The notes under the pieces: model-generated | The model's database searches: none | Told to the model about the DNA's origin: nothing | What the model saw: only the letters and a program-made list of their open reading frames with translations | Shown: in pieces, positions 42,754 to 51,753 of the stretch | Position numbering within the stretch: the first letter of the stretch is position 1 | How the letters are laid out: every line of letters starts with the position of its first letter | Position numbers and translations under genes: made by a program | Origin: Mucilaginibacter achroorhodeus | GTDB taxonomy: Bacteria; Bacteroidota; Bacteroidia; Sphingobacteriales; Sphingobacteriaceae | Reading direction: 5' to 3' | Assembly (NCBI RefSeq): GCF_007846095.1 | Contig: NZ_VOEI01000002.1 | Location: 558,001 to 622,000 of the forward strand | DNA: 64,000 nt

Positions 42754-43374
42754 CTATGCGTTAAGCAACTCCTGAAATAACGCTACAAAATCTCCAACAT
42801 GTTTACCATCAACTAAACCATGGTGCACAGTGACTGAAACAGGCATGGTTTTGATACCATCTTTTTCGGTCATTTTGCCGTAGGATACTTTGGGCATACT
42901 ATCTTCAAACTGGAATCCGCGGGCATGGGTTAGTCCAGTGAAATTAAGCCATGGTATGGCCGAGATATGCATCACGTTAGTCACCGGGCGCAGCTCAATA
43001 CCAGTGCCTGCAGCAACTCTTTCCATTTCTTTTTTAGCATGTTTGGCAAACTCGTTTAGGTCGGGATAATAATCTATGTATGAAAATCCGAAAGTATCAT
43101 TCGGCCGGCCAACAGTTGCCGAAGCACCTATGATATCGTATAAATAAACATCTCCGTTTTCAACCCGGTACCGGAAATGCTTTAATTTGTTTGCCGCTGT
43201 TAATGTGCAGTGCAGGTAATACAAAAAGAAGGAAATACCCAGCTCTTTAGCCTTAGCATAAGCTTTCGTGCAATCAACATTTACCGTTGCGCCAAAAAAC
43301 GATTCCTCAAAGCTGTTGAAGAATTTAAAATGGTCGGTACGCTCCCAGGTAGCAAAATCAATTTTCGTTTTCAT
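42754..43374 (-). CDS. chloramphenicol acetyltransferase-like (CatA family) protein
   Basis: 206 residues. The catalytic His motif HHGLVDGKHVG near the C-terminus and the N-terminal FATWERTDHFKFFNSF are typical of type-A CAT. Whether it acetylates chloramphenicol or another substrate cannot be told by eye; many chromosomal homologues in Bacteroidota have no tested role. Its start overlaps the stop of the HAD gene by one base, so the two are coupled. Confidence 0.85.
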   Translation of the reverse strand: MKTKIDFATWERTDHFKFFNSFEESFFGATVNVDCTKAYAKAKELGISFFLYYLHCTLTAANKLKHFRYRVENGDVYLYDIIGASATVGRPNDTFGFSYIDYYPDLNEFAKHAKKEMERVAAGTGIELRPVTNVMHISAIPWLNFTGLTHARGFQFEDSMPKVSYGKMTEKDGIKTMPVSVTVHHGLVDGKHVGDFVALFQELLNA

Positions 43375-44057
43375 TACAGGTAGTTCAATATTTCGGTGAT
43401 ACGCTCAACGCTGCGGAAACGTTCGTTATCGATGCTTTCTTCAATTTGCTCGTGTGCCCAAGTAATGTGGTAAGGCACATGCACACCGTGCCCGCCAATG
43501 TTGAGCACAGGCAAAATATCACTTTTTAACGAGTTGCCAATCATCAGGAATTCTTCCGGTTTGATGTCCAGATGCTTTAACAATTTAAGGTAGTTGGCAT
43601 CATCCTTTTCGCTCATGATCTCTATGTGGTGAAAATAGTCACCCAAACCAGAACGTTTTAGTTTACGCTCCTGGTCAAGCAGGTCGCCTTTGGTAGCAAC
43701 AACAATACGGTATTTATCTTTTAAAGCTTGCAAAACCTGTTCAACACCATCCAATATCTCAATAGGCTGATTCAACATCTGCTTGCCCAGTTCCGTGATC
43801 TTCTCAATAATATCCGGACTAATAGTATTACCGCTTACTTTAAGGGCCGTCTCTATCATCGATAGCACGAAACCTTTTATACCATAACCATAAAGCGCAA
43901 GGTTCTCTATTTCTATCTTAAATAATTCTCGTTCCAGTTCTTGTAGCGATGCATACTCGCCCAATAGCTCACAAAACCGCTCTTCCGACGCACGAAAATA
44001 AGGTTCATTTACCCAAAGCGTATCGTCAGCGTCAAAAGCAATTACTTTGATATTCAT
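43374..44057 (-). CDS. HAD-family hydrolase
   Basis: 227 residues. Motif I VIAFDADDTLWVNEP gives the nucleophile Asp. A helical cap is at ~30-90. Motif II IVVATKGD, and motif III/IV region DYFHHIEIMSEKD...EFLMIGNSLKSDILPVLN. Resembles phosphatases of the phosphoglycolate/FMN type; the substrate is unknown. A -7 box TAACTTTG lies just upstream (44063-44070). Confidence 0.88.
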   Translation of the reverse strand: MNIKVIAFDADDTLWVNEPYFRASEERFCELLGEYASLQELERELFKIEIENLALYGYGIKGFVLSMIETALKVSGNTISPDIIEKITELGKQMLNQPIEILDGVEQVLQALKDKYRIVVATKGDLLDQERKLKRSGLGDYFHHIEIMSEKDDANYLKLLKHLDIKPEEFLMIGNSLKSDILPVLNIGGHGVHVPYHITWAHEQIEESIDNERFRSVERITEILNYL

Positions 44058-44119
44058 GAGGGCAAAGTTATTTATTTATGCGAATGAGGAGAATAGTAGA
44101 TTTATCGCTTACAAAATTA

Positions 44120-44232
44120 CTCACCCCTGCCCCTCTCTGCTGCGCAAAGAGGGGAACCTTGTCTTTTGTTTCTTCACCCTCTTTTCGCGCAGCGAAGAGA
44201 GGGTCGACCAGCGATAGCGTAGTCGGGGTGAG
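44120..44232. repeat. structured repeat, copy 1 (113 bp)
   Basis: Ends pair as CTCACCCC ... GGGGTGAG. Inside lie two hairpins: CCCCTCT ... AGAGGGG and ACCCTCTTTTCGCGC ... GCGAAGAGAGGGT. The whole can fold as a three-way junction. Confidence 0.9.
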
Positions 44233-44257
44233 TAAAATAGCATAGCAAAGAAGCTGA

Positions 44258-44374
44258 CTCACCCCCTTCCCCTCTCTGCTACGCAAAGAGGGGAATTTAA
44301 TTCCATCCTCCTTTCTCACCCTCTTTTCGCGCAGCGAAGAGAGGGTCGACCAGCGATAGCATAGTCGGGGTGAG
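44258..44374. repeat. structured repeat, copy 2 (117 bp)
   Basis: The same plan as copy 1, in the same orientation, with few differences in the arms (for example CTGCTACGC for CTGCTGCGC, and GCGATAGCATAG for GCGATAGCGTAG). The middle between the two hairpins is least conserved. Confidence 0.9.
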
Positions 44375-44463
44375 TAGATAGCGCGCTGACATTCTCACAT
44401 CCAACACCCTATTTCTCCCCAAAAAAACCTATTTTTGCACCCTTATTTAATACGTTTTTTACA

Positions 44464-46185
44464 ATGAGTATTGCGCTATCCGAACAGGAAATTTTTCGTC
44501 GTAAATCGTTAAGTGATCTGCGCGATTTGGGCATCAACCCGTACCCTGCCGAAGCTTACCCGGTAAACGCCTGGGCTAAGGAAATTACTGAAAATTTTGA
44601 AGCTGAACCGGAGAAGTATAAGCAGGTAGTTGTTGCCGGCCGCATCATGACGCGCCGCATTATGGGCAGTGCATCTTTCTTTGAGTTACAAGATAGCACC
44701 GGCCGCATACAGATCTACATTAAACGCGATGATATCTGTCCGGACGAAGACAAAACGCTTTACAATACCGTATTTAAAAAGCTTTTAGATATTGGCGATT
44801 ATGTGGGTATTAAAGGTTACGCCTTTGTTACTCAAACCGGCGAATTATCTATCCATACACAGGAACTAACTATCCTTTCTAAATCGCTAAAACCGCTACC
44901 GGTGGTGAAACGCGAGGATGATGGCACCGTGCACGATGGTTTTACTGATCCCGAACTACGTTACCGCCAGCGTTATGTTGACCTGACCGTAAATCCTGAT
45001 TTTAAGCAGATCTTCATCAACCGTTCAAAGGTAATTACAGCTATGCGTAATTACTTTAACGCACAGGGCTGGATGGAGGTGGAAACCCCTATTCTTCAGT
45101 CTATACATGGTGGTGCGGCGGCGCGTCCGTTTACTACGCACCACAATACGCTGGATATGCCTTTGTTCCTGCGTATTGCTAATGAACTTTACCTGAAACG
45201 CTTGATAGTTGCTGGTTTTGATGGCGTATACGAGTTTGGCAAGATGTTCCGTAACGAGGGTATGGACCGCACCCATAACCCGGAGTATACAGCCATGGAG
45301 ATCTACGTAGCCTACAAGGACTATGTGTGGATGATGGCCATGGTTGAGGAATGTTTAGAAACCGTTGCCCGCGCCGTACACGGCGTACCTGTGGTACAGG
45401 TTGGCCAAAACGAGATAAATTTTGCAGGACCGTACGAGAAATTGTCTATGTATGAGTCGATACAAAAATATACCGGTATTGATGTTTCAGCTATGGATGA
45501 GGCCGGCTTACGCAAAACTTGCGGCGAGCTGGGCATTGAGGTGGATGACAGCATGGGTAAAGGCAAACTGGTGGATGAGATCTTCAGCGCTAAAGTTGAG
45601 GCTAACCTTATCCAGCCCACCTATATTACCGACTACCCTATTGAGATGACGCCGCTTGCCAAAAAGCACCGCAGCAAAGAAGGTTTGGTAGAGCGTTTCG
45701 AGTTATTTGTGAACGGTAAAGAGATAGGTAATGCCTACTCCGAGCTGAACGACCCGATTGATCAGCGCGAACGTTTTGAGGAGCAATTGGTACTGGCCGG
45801 CCGTGGCGACGAAGAAGCGATGGCTATGGACGACGACTTCCTGCGTGCATTAGAATATGGTATGCCGCCTACATCGGGCCTTGGTATCGGTATAGACCGT
45901 TTGGTTATGCTGATGACTAACCAGAGCACTATACAGGAAGTACTGTTCTTCCCGCAGATGCGCCCGGAGAAAAAGGTAAAAGCACCAACCATTGAAGATT
46001 TTACCGCAATCGGCATCCCTGCAGAATGGGTACCAGTGCTAAATAAAATGGGCTTTAATAGTGTTGAAGAACTTAAAGCAGGCAACCCAAACAAGGTATT
46101 TAACGATCTTGGCGGTATGCGCAAAAAGCTGAAGCTTGAAATTGCCATGCCTGCTAAAGATGACGTAATAGCCTGGTTTGCATAA
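44464..46185 (+). CDS. lysS: lysyl-tRNA synthetase (class II)
   Basis: 573 residues. OB-fold anticodon domain at ~55-160, then motif 1 [15 protein letters not shown], motif 2 [23 protein letters not shown] and motif 3 [13 protein letters not shown]. The last ~70 residues ([36 protein letters not shown]...) extend beyond the E. coli enzyme (505 residues) and resemble a small helical binding module. It charges tRNA-Lys. A terminator follows. Confidence 0.96.
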   Translation: MSIALSEQEIFRRKSLSDLRDLGINPYPAEAYPVNAWAKEITENFEAEPEKYKQVVVAGRIMTRRIMGSASFFELQDSTGRIQIYIKRDDICPDEDKTLYNTVFKKLLDIGDYVGIKGYAFVTQTGELSIHTQELTILSKSLKPLPVVKREDDGTVHDGFTDPELRYRQRYVDLTVNPDFKQIFINRSKVITAMRNYFNAQGWMEVETPILQSIHGGAAARPFTTHHNTLDMPLFLRIANELYLKRLIVAGFDGVYEFGKMFRNEGMDRTHNPEYTAMEIYVAYKDYVWMMAMVEECLETVARAVHGVPVVQVGQNEINFAGPYEKLSMYESIQKYTGIDVSAMDEAGLRKTCGELGIEVDDSMGKGKLVDEIFSAKVEANLIQPTYITDYPIEMTPLAKKHRSKEGLVERFELFVNGKEIGNAYSELNDPIDQRERFEEQLVLAGRGDEEAMAMDDDFLRALEYGMPPTSGLGIGIDRLVMLMTNQSTIQEVLFFPQMRPEKKVKAPTIEDFTAIGIPAEWVPVLNKMGFNSVEELKAGNPNKVFNDLGGMRKKLKLEIAMPAKDDVIAWFA

Positions 46186-46206
46186 GCACATCGATTAACA
46201 AATATT

Positions 46207-46242
46207 AAAGGACGTTATAGCAATATAACGTCCTTTTTTTGT
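46207..46242 (+). terminator. terminator of lysS
   Basis: AAAGGACGTTATA-GCAA-TATAACGTCCTTT stem-loop with a long T-run. Confidence 0.92.
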
Positions 46243-46337
46243 TTAAAAATAATCTGTCTTAAAATCAGCCGGTAAAATCTAATTTGCTTCGCGAGGCCTT
46301 AATTAATGCCCGAATCATAGTATTTTAGCGATGGATT

Positions 46338-46994
46338 ATGGCGTATAAGTTTATTGACAATTACCGCGAGCAAGGGGCACGAAAACGACTGGTTGAGCTG
46401 TTACGAAAAAAAGGCATCGAAGACGAAAAAGTTTTAACCGCCATTGGTAAGGTGCCACGCCATTATTTCTTCGACGAAACTTTCTGGAACCAGGCATACA
46501 AAGACATTGCCTTCCCCATAGGTGAAGGGCAAACCATTTCCCAACCCTATACTGTTGCCTATCAAACGGAGTTGCTGCACATCAGCAAGGGCGATAAGGT
46601 GCTGGAAATAGGTACCGGCTGCGGTTACCAAACCTGCATTTTATTAGAGCTTGGCGCAAAGGTATTTACCATTGAGCGCCAGGAGAAGCTCTACGAACGC
46701 ACCATCCAGGTATTACCGTACATGGGCTATAAACCAAAATTCTTTTTAGGTGATGGCTCAATAGGTATTGCATCAGATGCACCATATGATAAGATCATTG
46801 TTACGGCAGGTGCCCCAACCGTACCCGAAATTCTATTGAAACAACTCAAAATTGGAGGTATTCTTGTGATTCCGGTAGGCGACGAAAAATCACAAAAGAT
46901 GGTAACGATCCTAAAAACCAGCGACAATGACTACGAACGCCATGTGTTAGATACCTTCAGGTTTGTGCCGTTGGTGGGTGATAGGGCATGGTGA
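46338..46994 (+). CDS. pcm: protein-L-isoaspartate O-methyltransferase
   Basis: 218 residues. Repairs isoaspartyl damage in proteins. PRHYFFDETFWNQAYKDIAFPIGEGQTISQPYTVA is the family start; KVLEIGTGCGYQTCILLELGA is the SAM loop; PYDKIIVTAGAPTVPEILLKQLKIGGILVIPVG completes the match. Confidence 0.94.
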   Translation: MAYKFIDNYREQGARKRLVELLRKKGIEDEKVLTAIGKVPRHYFFDETFWNQAYKDIAFPIGEGQTISQPYTVAYQTELLHISKGDKVLEIGTGCGYQTCILLELGAKVFTIERQEKLYERTIQVLPYMGYKPKFFLGDGSIGIASDAPYDKIIVTAGAPTVPEILLKQLKIGGILVIPVGDEKSQKMVTILKTSDNDYERHVLDTFRFVPLVGDRAW

Positions 46995-47086
46995 ATTCAG
47001 TTGGCAGTATCGAGTTTGCGGTAGGCAGTCTCACTTACTAGACCGTTAATTTATTATACTGCAAACTGCCGACTAAAAACTTCAAA
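46994..47086. repeat. GGCAGT/ACTGCC word repeats
   Basis: TTGGCAGTATCGAGTTTGCGGTAGGCAGT on the left and ACTGCAAACTGCCGACT on the right are loosely inverted around a short centre. No gene. Confidence 0.6.
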
Positions 47087-47536
47087 CTACCTTTTCATCG
47101 CCCTATCTATCTCTAGCTTGGTATCGCGCTCTTTCAGGGTTTCGCGTTTGTCGTAGGTTTTTTTACCTTGAGCAAGGCCTATTTCCAGTTTGGCAAAACC
47201 ACGTTCGCTGATGAATAAAGCCAAGGGAACAATGGTTAAGCCCTTTTCTTCGCCACGGGTTTGCAGCTTTTTCAACTCTTTTTTGTGGAGCAACAGCACG
47301 CGGTCGCGCTTGGCCTCGTGATTGTAGAATGATCCGTAAGAGTATTCAGAGATATGCAGGTTACGAACGTATAGCTGGCCATCTATAAAGGTGCAGAAAG
47401 CATCGTTAATGTTTGCCTTGCCGTTACGAATAGATTTGATCTCAGTACCCAAAAGCTGGATGCCTGCCACATACTTATCCAGTATGCTGTACTCAAAGTA
47501 GGCTTTTTTATTTTTGATATATACGTTCTGCTCCAT
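47087..47536 (-). CDS. smpB: SsrA-binding protein
   Basis: 149 residues. tmRNA partner in rescue of stalled ribosomes. NKKAYFEYSILDKYVAGIQLLGTEIKSIRNGKANINDAFC is the conserved N-terminus; LLLHKKELKKL and KKTYDKRETLKERDTKLEIDR follow. The basic tail that enters the decoding centre is present. The tmRNA gene was not found in this window. Confidence 0.96.
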   Translation of the reverse strand: MEQNVYIKNKKAYFEYSILDKYVAGIQLLGTEIKSIRNGKANINDAFCTFIDGQLYVRNLHISEYSYGSFYNHEAKRDRVLLLHKKELKKLQTRGEEKGLTIVPLALFISERGFAKLEIGLAQGKKTYDKRETLKERDTKLEIDRAMKR

Positions 47537-47569
47537 GCTTAACTTTCTGGGATTGCAAATATGCGATTA

Positions 47570-47735
47570 TTTAAGTTAATCAAGATTAAAAGAGAGGCAG
47601 GAATCAGGATATCGGACTTAAGTGATTCAGGAATTAGGATATCAAGAGACAAGAGTTTTTAGATTTCTGCTTCATAATTGTTATTTTCCTGAATGCCCTT
47701 TCTTTCCTGCCTCCTGAATCTAATAATCCTGCTTC
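47570..47735. repeat. CAGGAAT/ATTCCTG-type word repeats
   Basis: GCAGGAATCAGGATATCGGACTT and CAGGAATTAGGATATC words (47599-47645) face CCTGAATGCCC, CCTGCCTCCTGAATC and ATCCTGCTTC (47690-47735). Loosely inverted; no gene. Confidence 0.65.
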
Positions 47736-49620
47736 ACTTCTTCTGTGGTTTTACTACCAGCACCGGCACATTTACCTTATGCCTTACAGCATCAACCGTT
47801 GTGCCAAATATCAGATCTTTTAAAACCTTGTGCCCGTGAGAACCCATCACCAGGAAATCTATCTTCATTTCTTTGGTGATCTGCGAGATTGCACCGGCCG
47901 CCCCACCGAAACCAATTTTTGCTTCAGCCTTGTAACCCAGCTCGGTAAGTGTTTTCACATACTTGTCAAGGTTATCTACATCGCTTTGGGTCTCGCTGTC
48001 CATTACCTGTTTACCATAATAGCGTGCACCTGCGGTTTCTACCACGTGAATAAGAATGTAGTGCGCCCGTTTGCCGCCCTGCATTAAAGCATGGCGAATG
48101 GTGTCCTGGTCGTTCTTAGAAAAATCTATCGTAATACCTATCTGCTTGTAATGCACAGCCTCAAGGTTATCAAGCGTTGAGGCCAAACCGTGCGGCACTT
48201 TTATGGGCTCGTTGGCATGTTTGTATAGCAACGGCCTCAGGAAAACGTACAACATTAATACGCCTATACCAACAGCTATCGGGCTTATCACAAAATGAAC
48301 CAGGTTTGCAGCACCGGGCCCTTCAGAAGCCCAGGTATCAATTTCCTGTATCACCAAACGTACGTTAAGCCCAACAATAATTACGGCAAAGACCCAGGCC
48401 GCAATTTTCATGGGTACGCTGTTGGCAAACTCGCCCATGCGCTTTTTGTCTGATGTAAAGTGTATCAGCGGAATAACCGCGAAACCCAACTGCAAGCTCA
48501 ACACTACCTGGCTTAATATCAAAAGCTTCCCTAAACCTTCATCACCTGCATGCAAAATGGTGAAGAAAGCCGGTATAATAGCGAGTAACCTGGTGAGCAA
48601 ACGGCGCAGCCATGGAGCAATCCGCAGGTTAAGATGTCCCTCCATGATGATCTGTCCGGCCAAAGTGCCCGTCACCGTTGAGCTTTGCCCGGCAGCTATT
48701 AAAGCTATAGCAAACAATGCCGGTGCCAATTTGCCGAAAATATTGGTGAGCAATTTGTGCGCATCCTGTATCTCCGCCACTTCATGAAAACCGCGGTAAT
48801 AAAAGGCAGCTGCAGCCAATATCAGGATCGCCGCATTCACAAAGAAAGCCAAATTCAAGGCAATAGTAGTATCCCAAAAATTATAAGTGATGGCTTTTTT
48901 AATACCATCCGCCGAGCGATCAATCTTGCGTGTTTGCACCAATGATGAATGCAGGTATAAATTATGCGGCATTACGGTAGCACCGATGATTCCTATAGCA
49001 ATATATAAAGCCTGGCTGTTTAGCTGTGTAGGGATAAAACCTTTGGCAACATCCATCATGTGCGGTTTTACAATAAACATCTGCGCCAAAAAGGCCACGC
49101 CTACTATGAATATCAGGGAAATAATGAAACCTTCCAGCTTACGCATGCCCTTGTTTAGCAGCAACAAAAGCAGCAATGTATCAAGTAAAGTGATAGATAC
49201 TCCCCATATCAGCGGCAAACCGAATAGCAAGTTCAATCCTATTGCCATACCAATGATCTCGGCAAGGTCGCAGGCTATAATGGCTATTTGTGCCATTACG
49301 TAAAGGCAAAAGTTAACGAATGGCGGATAACTGTTTTTAGAAGCCTGCGCTAAGTCTAACCCTCGGACGATACCCAACCTTACGCAAAGGTTTTGCAGTA
49401 GCAAGGCAATTAGATTAGATAGCAGCAATACCCATATCAACTTATATCCAAACTGACTACCGGCTGCCAGGTCAGTGGCCCAGTTGCCCGGGTCCATGTA
49501 GCCCACGCTAACCAGGTAAGCCGGGCCGAGAAATGATAACACCTTACGCCAGCCGGTTTTATTTTCGGTAGTAACGGTGTTATGTACATTACCTAACGAA
49601 TGCGAGTCGTGCTGCGTCAT
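47734..49620 (-). CDS. mntH: NRAMP-family Mn/Fe transporter with C-terminal universal stress domain
   Basis: 628 residues. About 11 membrane helices from ~30 to ~470, with the metal-site motif DPGNWATDLAAG in TM1 and MPHNLYLHSSLVQTRK in TM6. Residues ~490-628 are a UspA domain with the intact nucleotide motif (MGSHGHKVLKDLIFGTTVDAVRHKVNVPVLVV). It would import Mn2+ (or Fe2+); the stress domain may gate or sense nucleotide. It shares an ATGA overlap with mntR upstream. Confidence 0.94.
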   Translation of the reverse strand: MTQHDSHSLGNVHNTVTTENKTGWRKVLSFLGPAYLVSVGYMDPGNWATDLAAGSQFGYKLIWVLLLSNLIALLLQNLCVRLGIVRGLDLAQASKNSYPPFVNFCLYVMAQIAIIACDLAEIIGMAIGLNLLFGLPLIWGVSITLLDTLLLLLLLNKGMRKLEGFIISLIFIVGVAFLAQMFIVKPHMMDVAKGFIPTQLNSQALYIAIGIIGATVMPHNLYLHSSLVQTRKIDRSADGIKKAITYNFWDTTIALNLAFFVNAAILILAAAAFYYRGFHEVAEIQDAHKLLTNIFGKLAPALFAIALIAAGQSSTVTGTLAGQIIMEGHLNLRIAPWLRRLLTRLLAIIPAFFTILHAGDEGLGKLLILSQVVLSLQLGFAVIPLIHFTSDKKRMGEFANSVPMKIAAWVFAVIIVGLNVRLVIQEIDTWASEGPGAANLVHFVISPIAVGIGVLMLYVFLRPLLYKHANEPIKVPHGLASTLDNLEAVHYKQIGITIDFSKNDQDTIRHALMQGGKRAHYILIHVVETAGARYYGKQVMDSETQSDVDNLDKYVKTLTELGYKAEAKIGFGGAAGAISQITKEMKIDFLVMGSHGHKVLKDLIFGTTVDAVRHKVNVPVLVVKPQKK

Positions 49621-50267
49621 ATTGCTATTAATATATTGTTGGCCACATCGCGGCTTATATGTAATTGTTTATTATCCATTTCCAGTATTACGGTGTTATC
49701 ATAACCGATGATCTCTTTTACCATTACCCGTTTCCCTATTGTAAGCTTTTGCTGTTCCAGGTATTGTAAAAACGGAGTCGAGTGGTCGCCCACGCCTGAG
49801 ATTACACCAGATGTATTAGCCTTCACTGCCGACACAGGCTTTAAAGCCGAAGCTTTTATATTACCATCACAATCCGGTATAGGGTCGCCGTGAGGGTCAC
49901 GGGTAGGGTATCCCATAAAGGCGTCGAGGCGGTTTATTAATTCGGTTGATGAAATATGCTCCATCTCCTCGGCCATATCGTGCACTTCATCCCACTTAAA
50001 ATGTAGCTTCTCAACCAAAAAATACTCCCACAGCCTATGCCTTCTAACAATATTCAGGGCAATCTTTTCTCCTGTATGTGTTAAACTTACACCCTGATAA
50101 CGAGCATAATTTACCAGTGCTTTATCGGCCAGTTTGCGTACCATATCCGTAACAGATGATGCCTTGGTAGCCAATTCTGTTGCAATTTGGTTGGTGCTTA
50201 CATTGCCCTCCGCACACGATAACTTGTAAATAGCTTTTAAATAGTTCTCCTCGGCTAACGTATTCAT
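49617..50267 (-). CDS. DtxR/MntR-family metal-dependent regulator
   Basis: 216 residues. Winged helix at ~1-60 (ENYLKAIYKLSCAEGNVSTNQIATELATKASSVTDMVRKLADKALV). The dimerisation domain has metal-ligand residues in HDMAEEMEHISSTELINRLD and the ...YPTRDPHGDPIPDCDG linker, typical of Mn/Fe sensors. A C-terminal FeoA/SH3-like domain is at ~140-216. Likely represses itself and mntH by binding the palindrome at 50287. Confidence 0.92.
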   Translation of the reverse strand: MNTLAEENYLKAIYKLSCAEGNVSTNQIATELATKASSVTDMVRKLADKALVNYARYQGVSLTHTGEKIALNIVRRHRLWEYFLVEKLHFKWDEVHDMAEEMEHISSTELINRLDAFMGYPTRDPHGDPIPDCDGNIKASALKPVSAVKANTSGVISGVGDHSTPFLQYLEQQKLTIGKRVMVKEIIGYDNTVILEMDNKQLHISRDVANNILIAI

Positions 50268-50286
50268 TTAAGTAAATCTAATTATT

Positions 50287-50306
50287 TTTTTAGACTTGCC
50301 TAAAAA
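50287..50306. promoter_or_regulatory. DtxR/MntR-type operator
   Basis: TTTTTAGAC-TT-GCCTAAAAA, a palindrome with one mismatched pair, 20 bases before the mntR start. The minus-strand -7-like TAGATTTA (50273-50280) is adjacent. The palindrome resembles DtxR/MntR-family boxes (TTTAGnC-type half-sites). Confidence 0.7.
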
Positions 50307-50381
50307 TTACAATTACCAAGTAGAATTGTTTTGTTGTGAGATATTTAAAAAAAATTATATTTTGTGAGATTGAGAATAGTA

Positions 50382-50389
50382 TATATTTG
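50382..50389 (+). promoter_or_regulatory. -7 promoter box of the Lrp gene
   Basis: TATATTTG, eight bases before the ATG at 50398, with a TTTG -33-like box at 50361-50364, 17 bases upstream. Confidence 0.5.
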
Positions 50390-50397
50390 CATTTACC

Positions 50398-50868
50398 ATG
50401 GCGTCAGAATTAGATAAAATAGACCTACAGATACTCAAGATATTACAGGAAAACGGCCGCATCACCAACTTGCAGTTGTCCAATGAAATTGGGTTATCTC
50501 CGGCCCCTACCCTTGAGCGGGTGCGGAAACTGGAAAATGCACAGTTCATAAAAAGCTACCATGCGTTGGTGGATGAAGAAAAGCTGGGCCTTGGTATCAA
50601 AACTTTTATACAGATATCGCTGGACTTTCACCAGAAAAATACCATTCAGACGTTTTTAGATGAGATAAAAACCATTAAGGAAGTAACAGAATGCCACCAC
50701 GTTACTGGTCAGTGTGATTTCCTGCTGAAGGTTTACGTGCGTGATATCAAATCATACGAACAATTGATCATGGAGAAGATAAGCCGTATCTCGGTTGTTA
50801 AAACCTTCCAAACCATGATGATCATGAGCACCAGCAAAAAAGAACCAATCGTGCCGTTGGAATACTAA
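50398..50868 (+). CDS. Lrp/AsnC-family transcriptional regulator
   Basis: 156 residues. N-terminal HTH (LDKIDLQILKILQENGRITNLQLSNEIGLSPAPTLERVRKLENAQFI) and C-terminal RAM effector domain (TITIKEVTECHHVTGQCDFLLKVYVRD; TFQTMMIMSTSKKEP). Members respond to amino acids; the ligand is unknown here. Confidence 0.93.
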   Translation: MASELDKIDLQILKILQENGRITNLQLSNEIGLSPAPTLERVRKLENAQFIKSYHALVDEEKLGLGIKTFIQISLDFHQKNTIQTFLDEIKTIKEVTECHHVTGQCDFLLKVYVRDIKSYEQLIMEKISRISVVKTFQTMMIMSTSKKEPIVPLEY

Positions 50869-50912
50869 CAAGAGAGCCAATACTTTTGGAATCAAGAGCC
50901 AAGACTCGCTTC

Positions 50913-50956
50913 AAATGGAAAAGCCCTTTAGTTACACAAAAGGGCTTTTCCATTTT
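50913..50956. terminator. bidirectional terminator, perfect 17-bp stem
   Basis: AAATGGAAAAGCCCTTT (50913-50929) and AAAGGGCTTTTCCATTT (50939-50955) around a 9-nt loop, between the convergent lrp and ung. Word repeats (AGAGCCAAGAC and its loose inverse) surround it at 50868-50998. Confidence 0.9.
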
Positions 50957-50998
50957 TTTATTATCTTACTTCCTGACTCTTACTGTCTTGCCTCTCTT

Positions 50999-51679
50999 TT
51001 ATATCTGCCAATCGATCGGCTTTTTCCCTTGCTTCTCTAAAAAATCGTTTGCTTTTGAAAACGGCTTTGAACCGAAGAACCCGCCATGGCTTACTGCTAA
51101 TGGCGATGGATGGGTTGATTTAATGATTAAGTGGTTATTGTTCGGATTGATCAAAGGCGCTTTTGATTGCGCGTACGCACCCCATAGGATGAATACGAGG
51201 CCTTGCTTCTCGTCAGACAGTGTTTTGATAGCCGCATCCGTAAATTTTTCCCAGCCTTTTTTTTGGTGTGAGCCTGCAGTTGCCGCACGTACGGTTAAGG
51301 TTGCATTTAAAAGCAATACACCTTGTTGCGCCCATTTGGTGAGGTCGCCGGTGTTGGGTGTCACAAATCCCGAAATATCAGTAGATAGCTCCTTGTAAAT
51401 ATTCTTTAATGAGGGTGGAACAGCCACACCCCTTTGTACCGAAAATGATAGGCCGTGCGCCTGGCCCGGCCCGTGATAAGGATCTTGCCCTAAGATCACC
51501 ACCTTTACATCATCAAAGGGTGTAATATTAAAGGCATTGAAAATATCGGCGTTGCGGGGATAAATTGTATAGCCTGCGTCCTTCTCCTCCTTTAAAAAAG
51601 TTCTGAGCTGCTGCATGTATGGTTTATCAAATTCCGCACTTAAATGCTGCTTCCACGAAGGGTCTAATTCTCCTGCCAT
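50999..51679 (-). CDS. ung: uracil-DNA glycosylase
   Basis: 226 residues. Base-excision repair of uracil. The catalytic [18 protein letters not shown], the LLLNATLTV strand and [22 protein letters not shown] are all intact. Full length. Confidence 0.96.
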   Translation of the reverse strand: MAGELDPSWKQHLSAEFDKPYMQQLRTFLKEEKDAGYTIYPRNADIFNAFNITPFDDVKVVILGQDPYHGPGQAHGLSFSVQRGVAVPPSLKNIYKELSTDISGFVTPNTGDLTKWAQQGVLLLNATLTVRAATAGSHQKKGWEKFTDAAIKTLSDEKQGLVFILWGAYAQSKAPLINPNNNHLIIKSTHPSPLAVSHGGFFGSKPFSKANDFLEKQGKKPIDWQI

Positions 51680-51753
51680 AAATATTAAATACTGATGTTT
51701 AATTAGCGTACAAATAACGATATTTGCCCACTGTTTTTATAGTAATACAAATT

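Larger units (their letters stand above)
44058..44463. other. 406-bp gap with a duplicated structured repeat and no gene
   Basis: This is the only gap over 300 bases. It holds the HAD promoter at its left end, two copies of a ~115-bp GC-rich repeat (see 44120 and 44258) and the lysS promoter region at the right end. Frames through it are repeat artefacts. Confidence 0.85.

Noticed and set aside
42754..43374. Acquired resistance gene on a mobile element
   Set aside because: No transposase or composition change is seen nearby; it sits in an ordinary operon with a HAD hydrolase.
44068..44319. Minus-strand frame of 83 residues across the repeat region
   Set aside because: It is made wholly of the repeated sequence, its peptide repeats itself, and it has no start context or family.
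48410..49303. Plus-strand frames of 125-138 residues
   Set aside because: Antisense to the NRAMP membrane helices, a typical source of long shadow frames.
50886..51398. 170-residue plus-strand frame
   Set aside because: Antisense to ung; residues give no family and codon use is unlike the neighbours.
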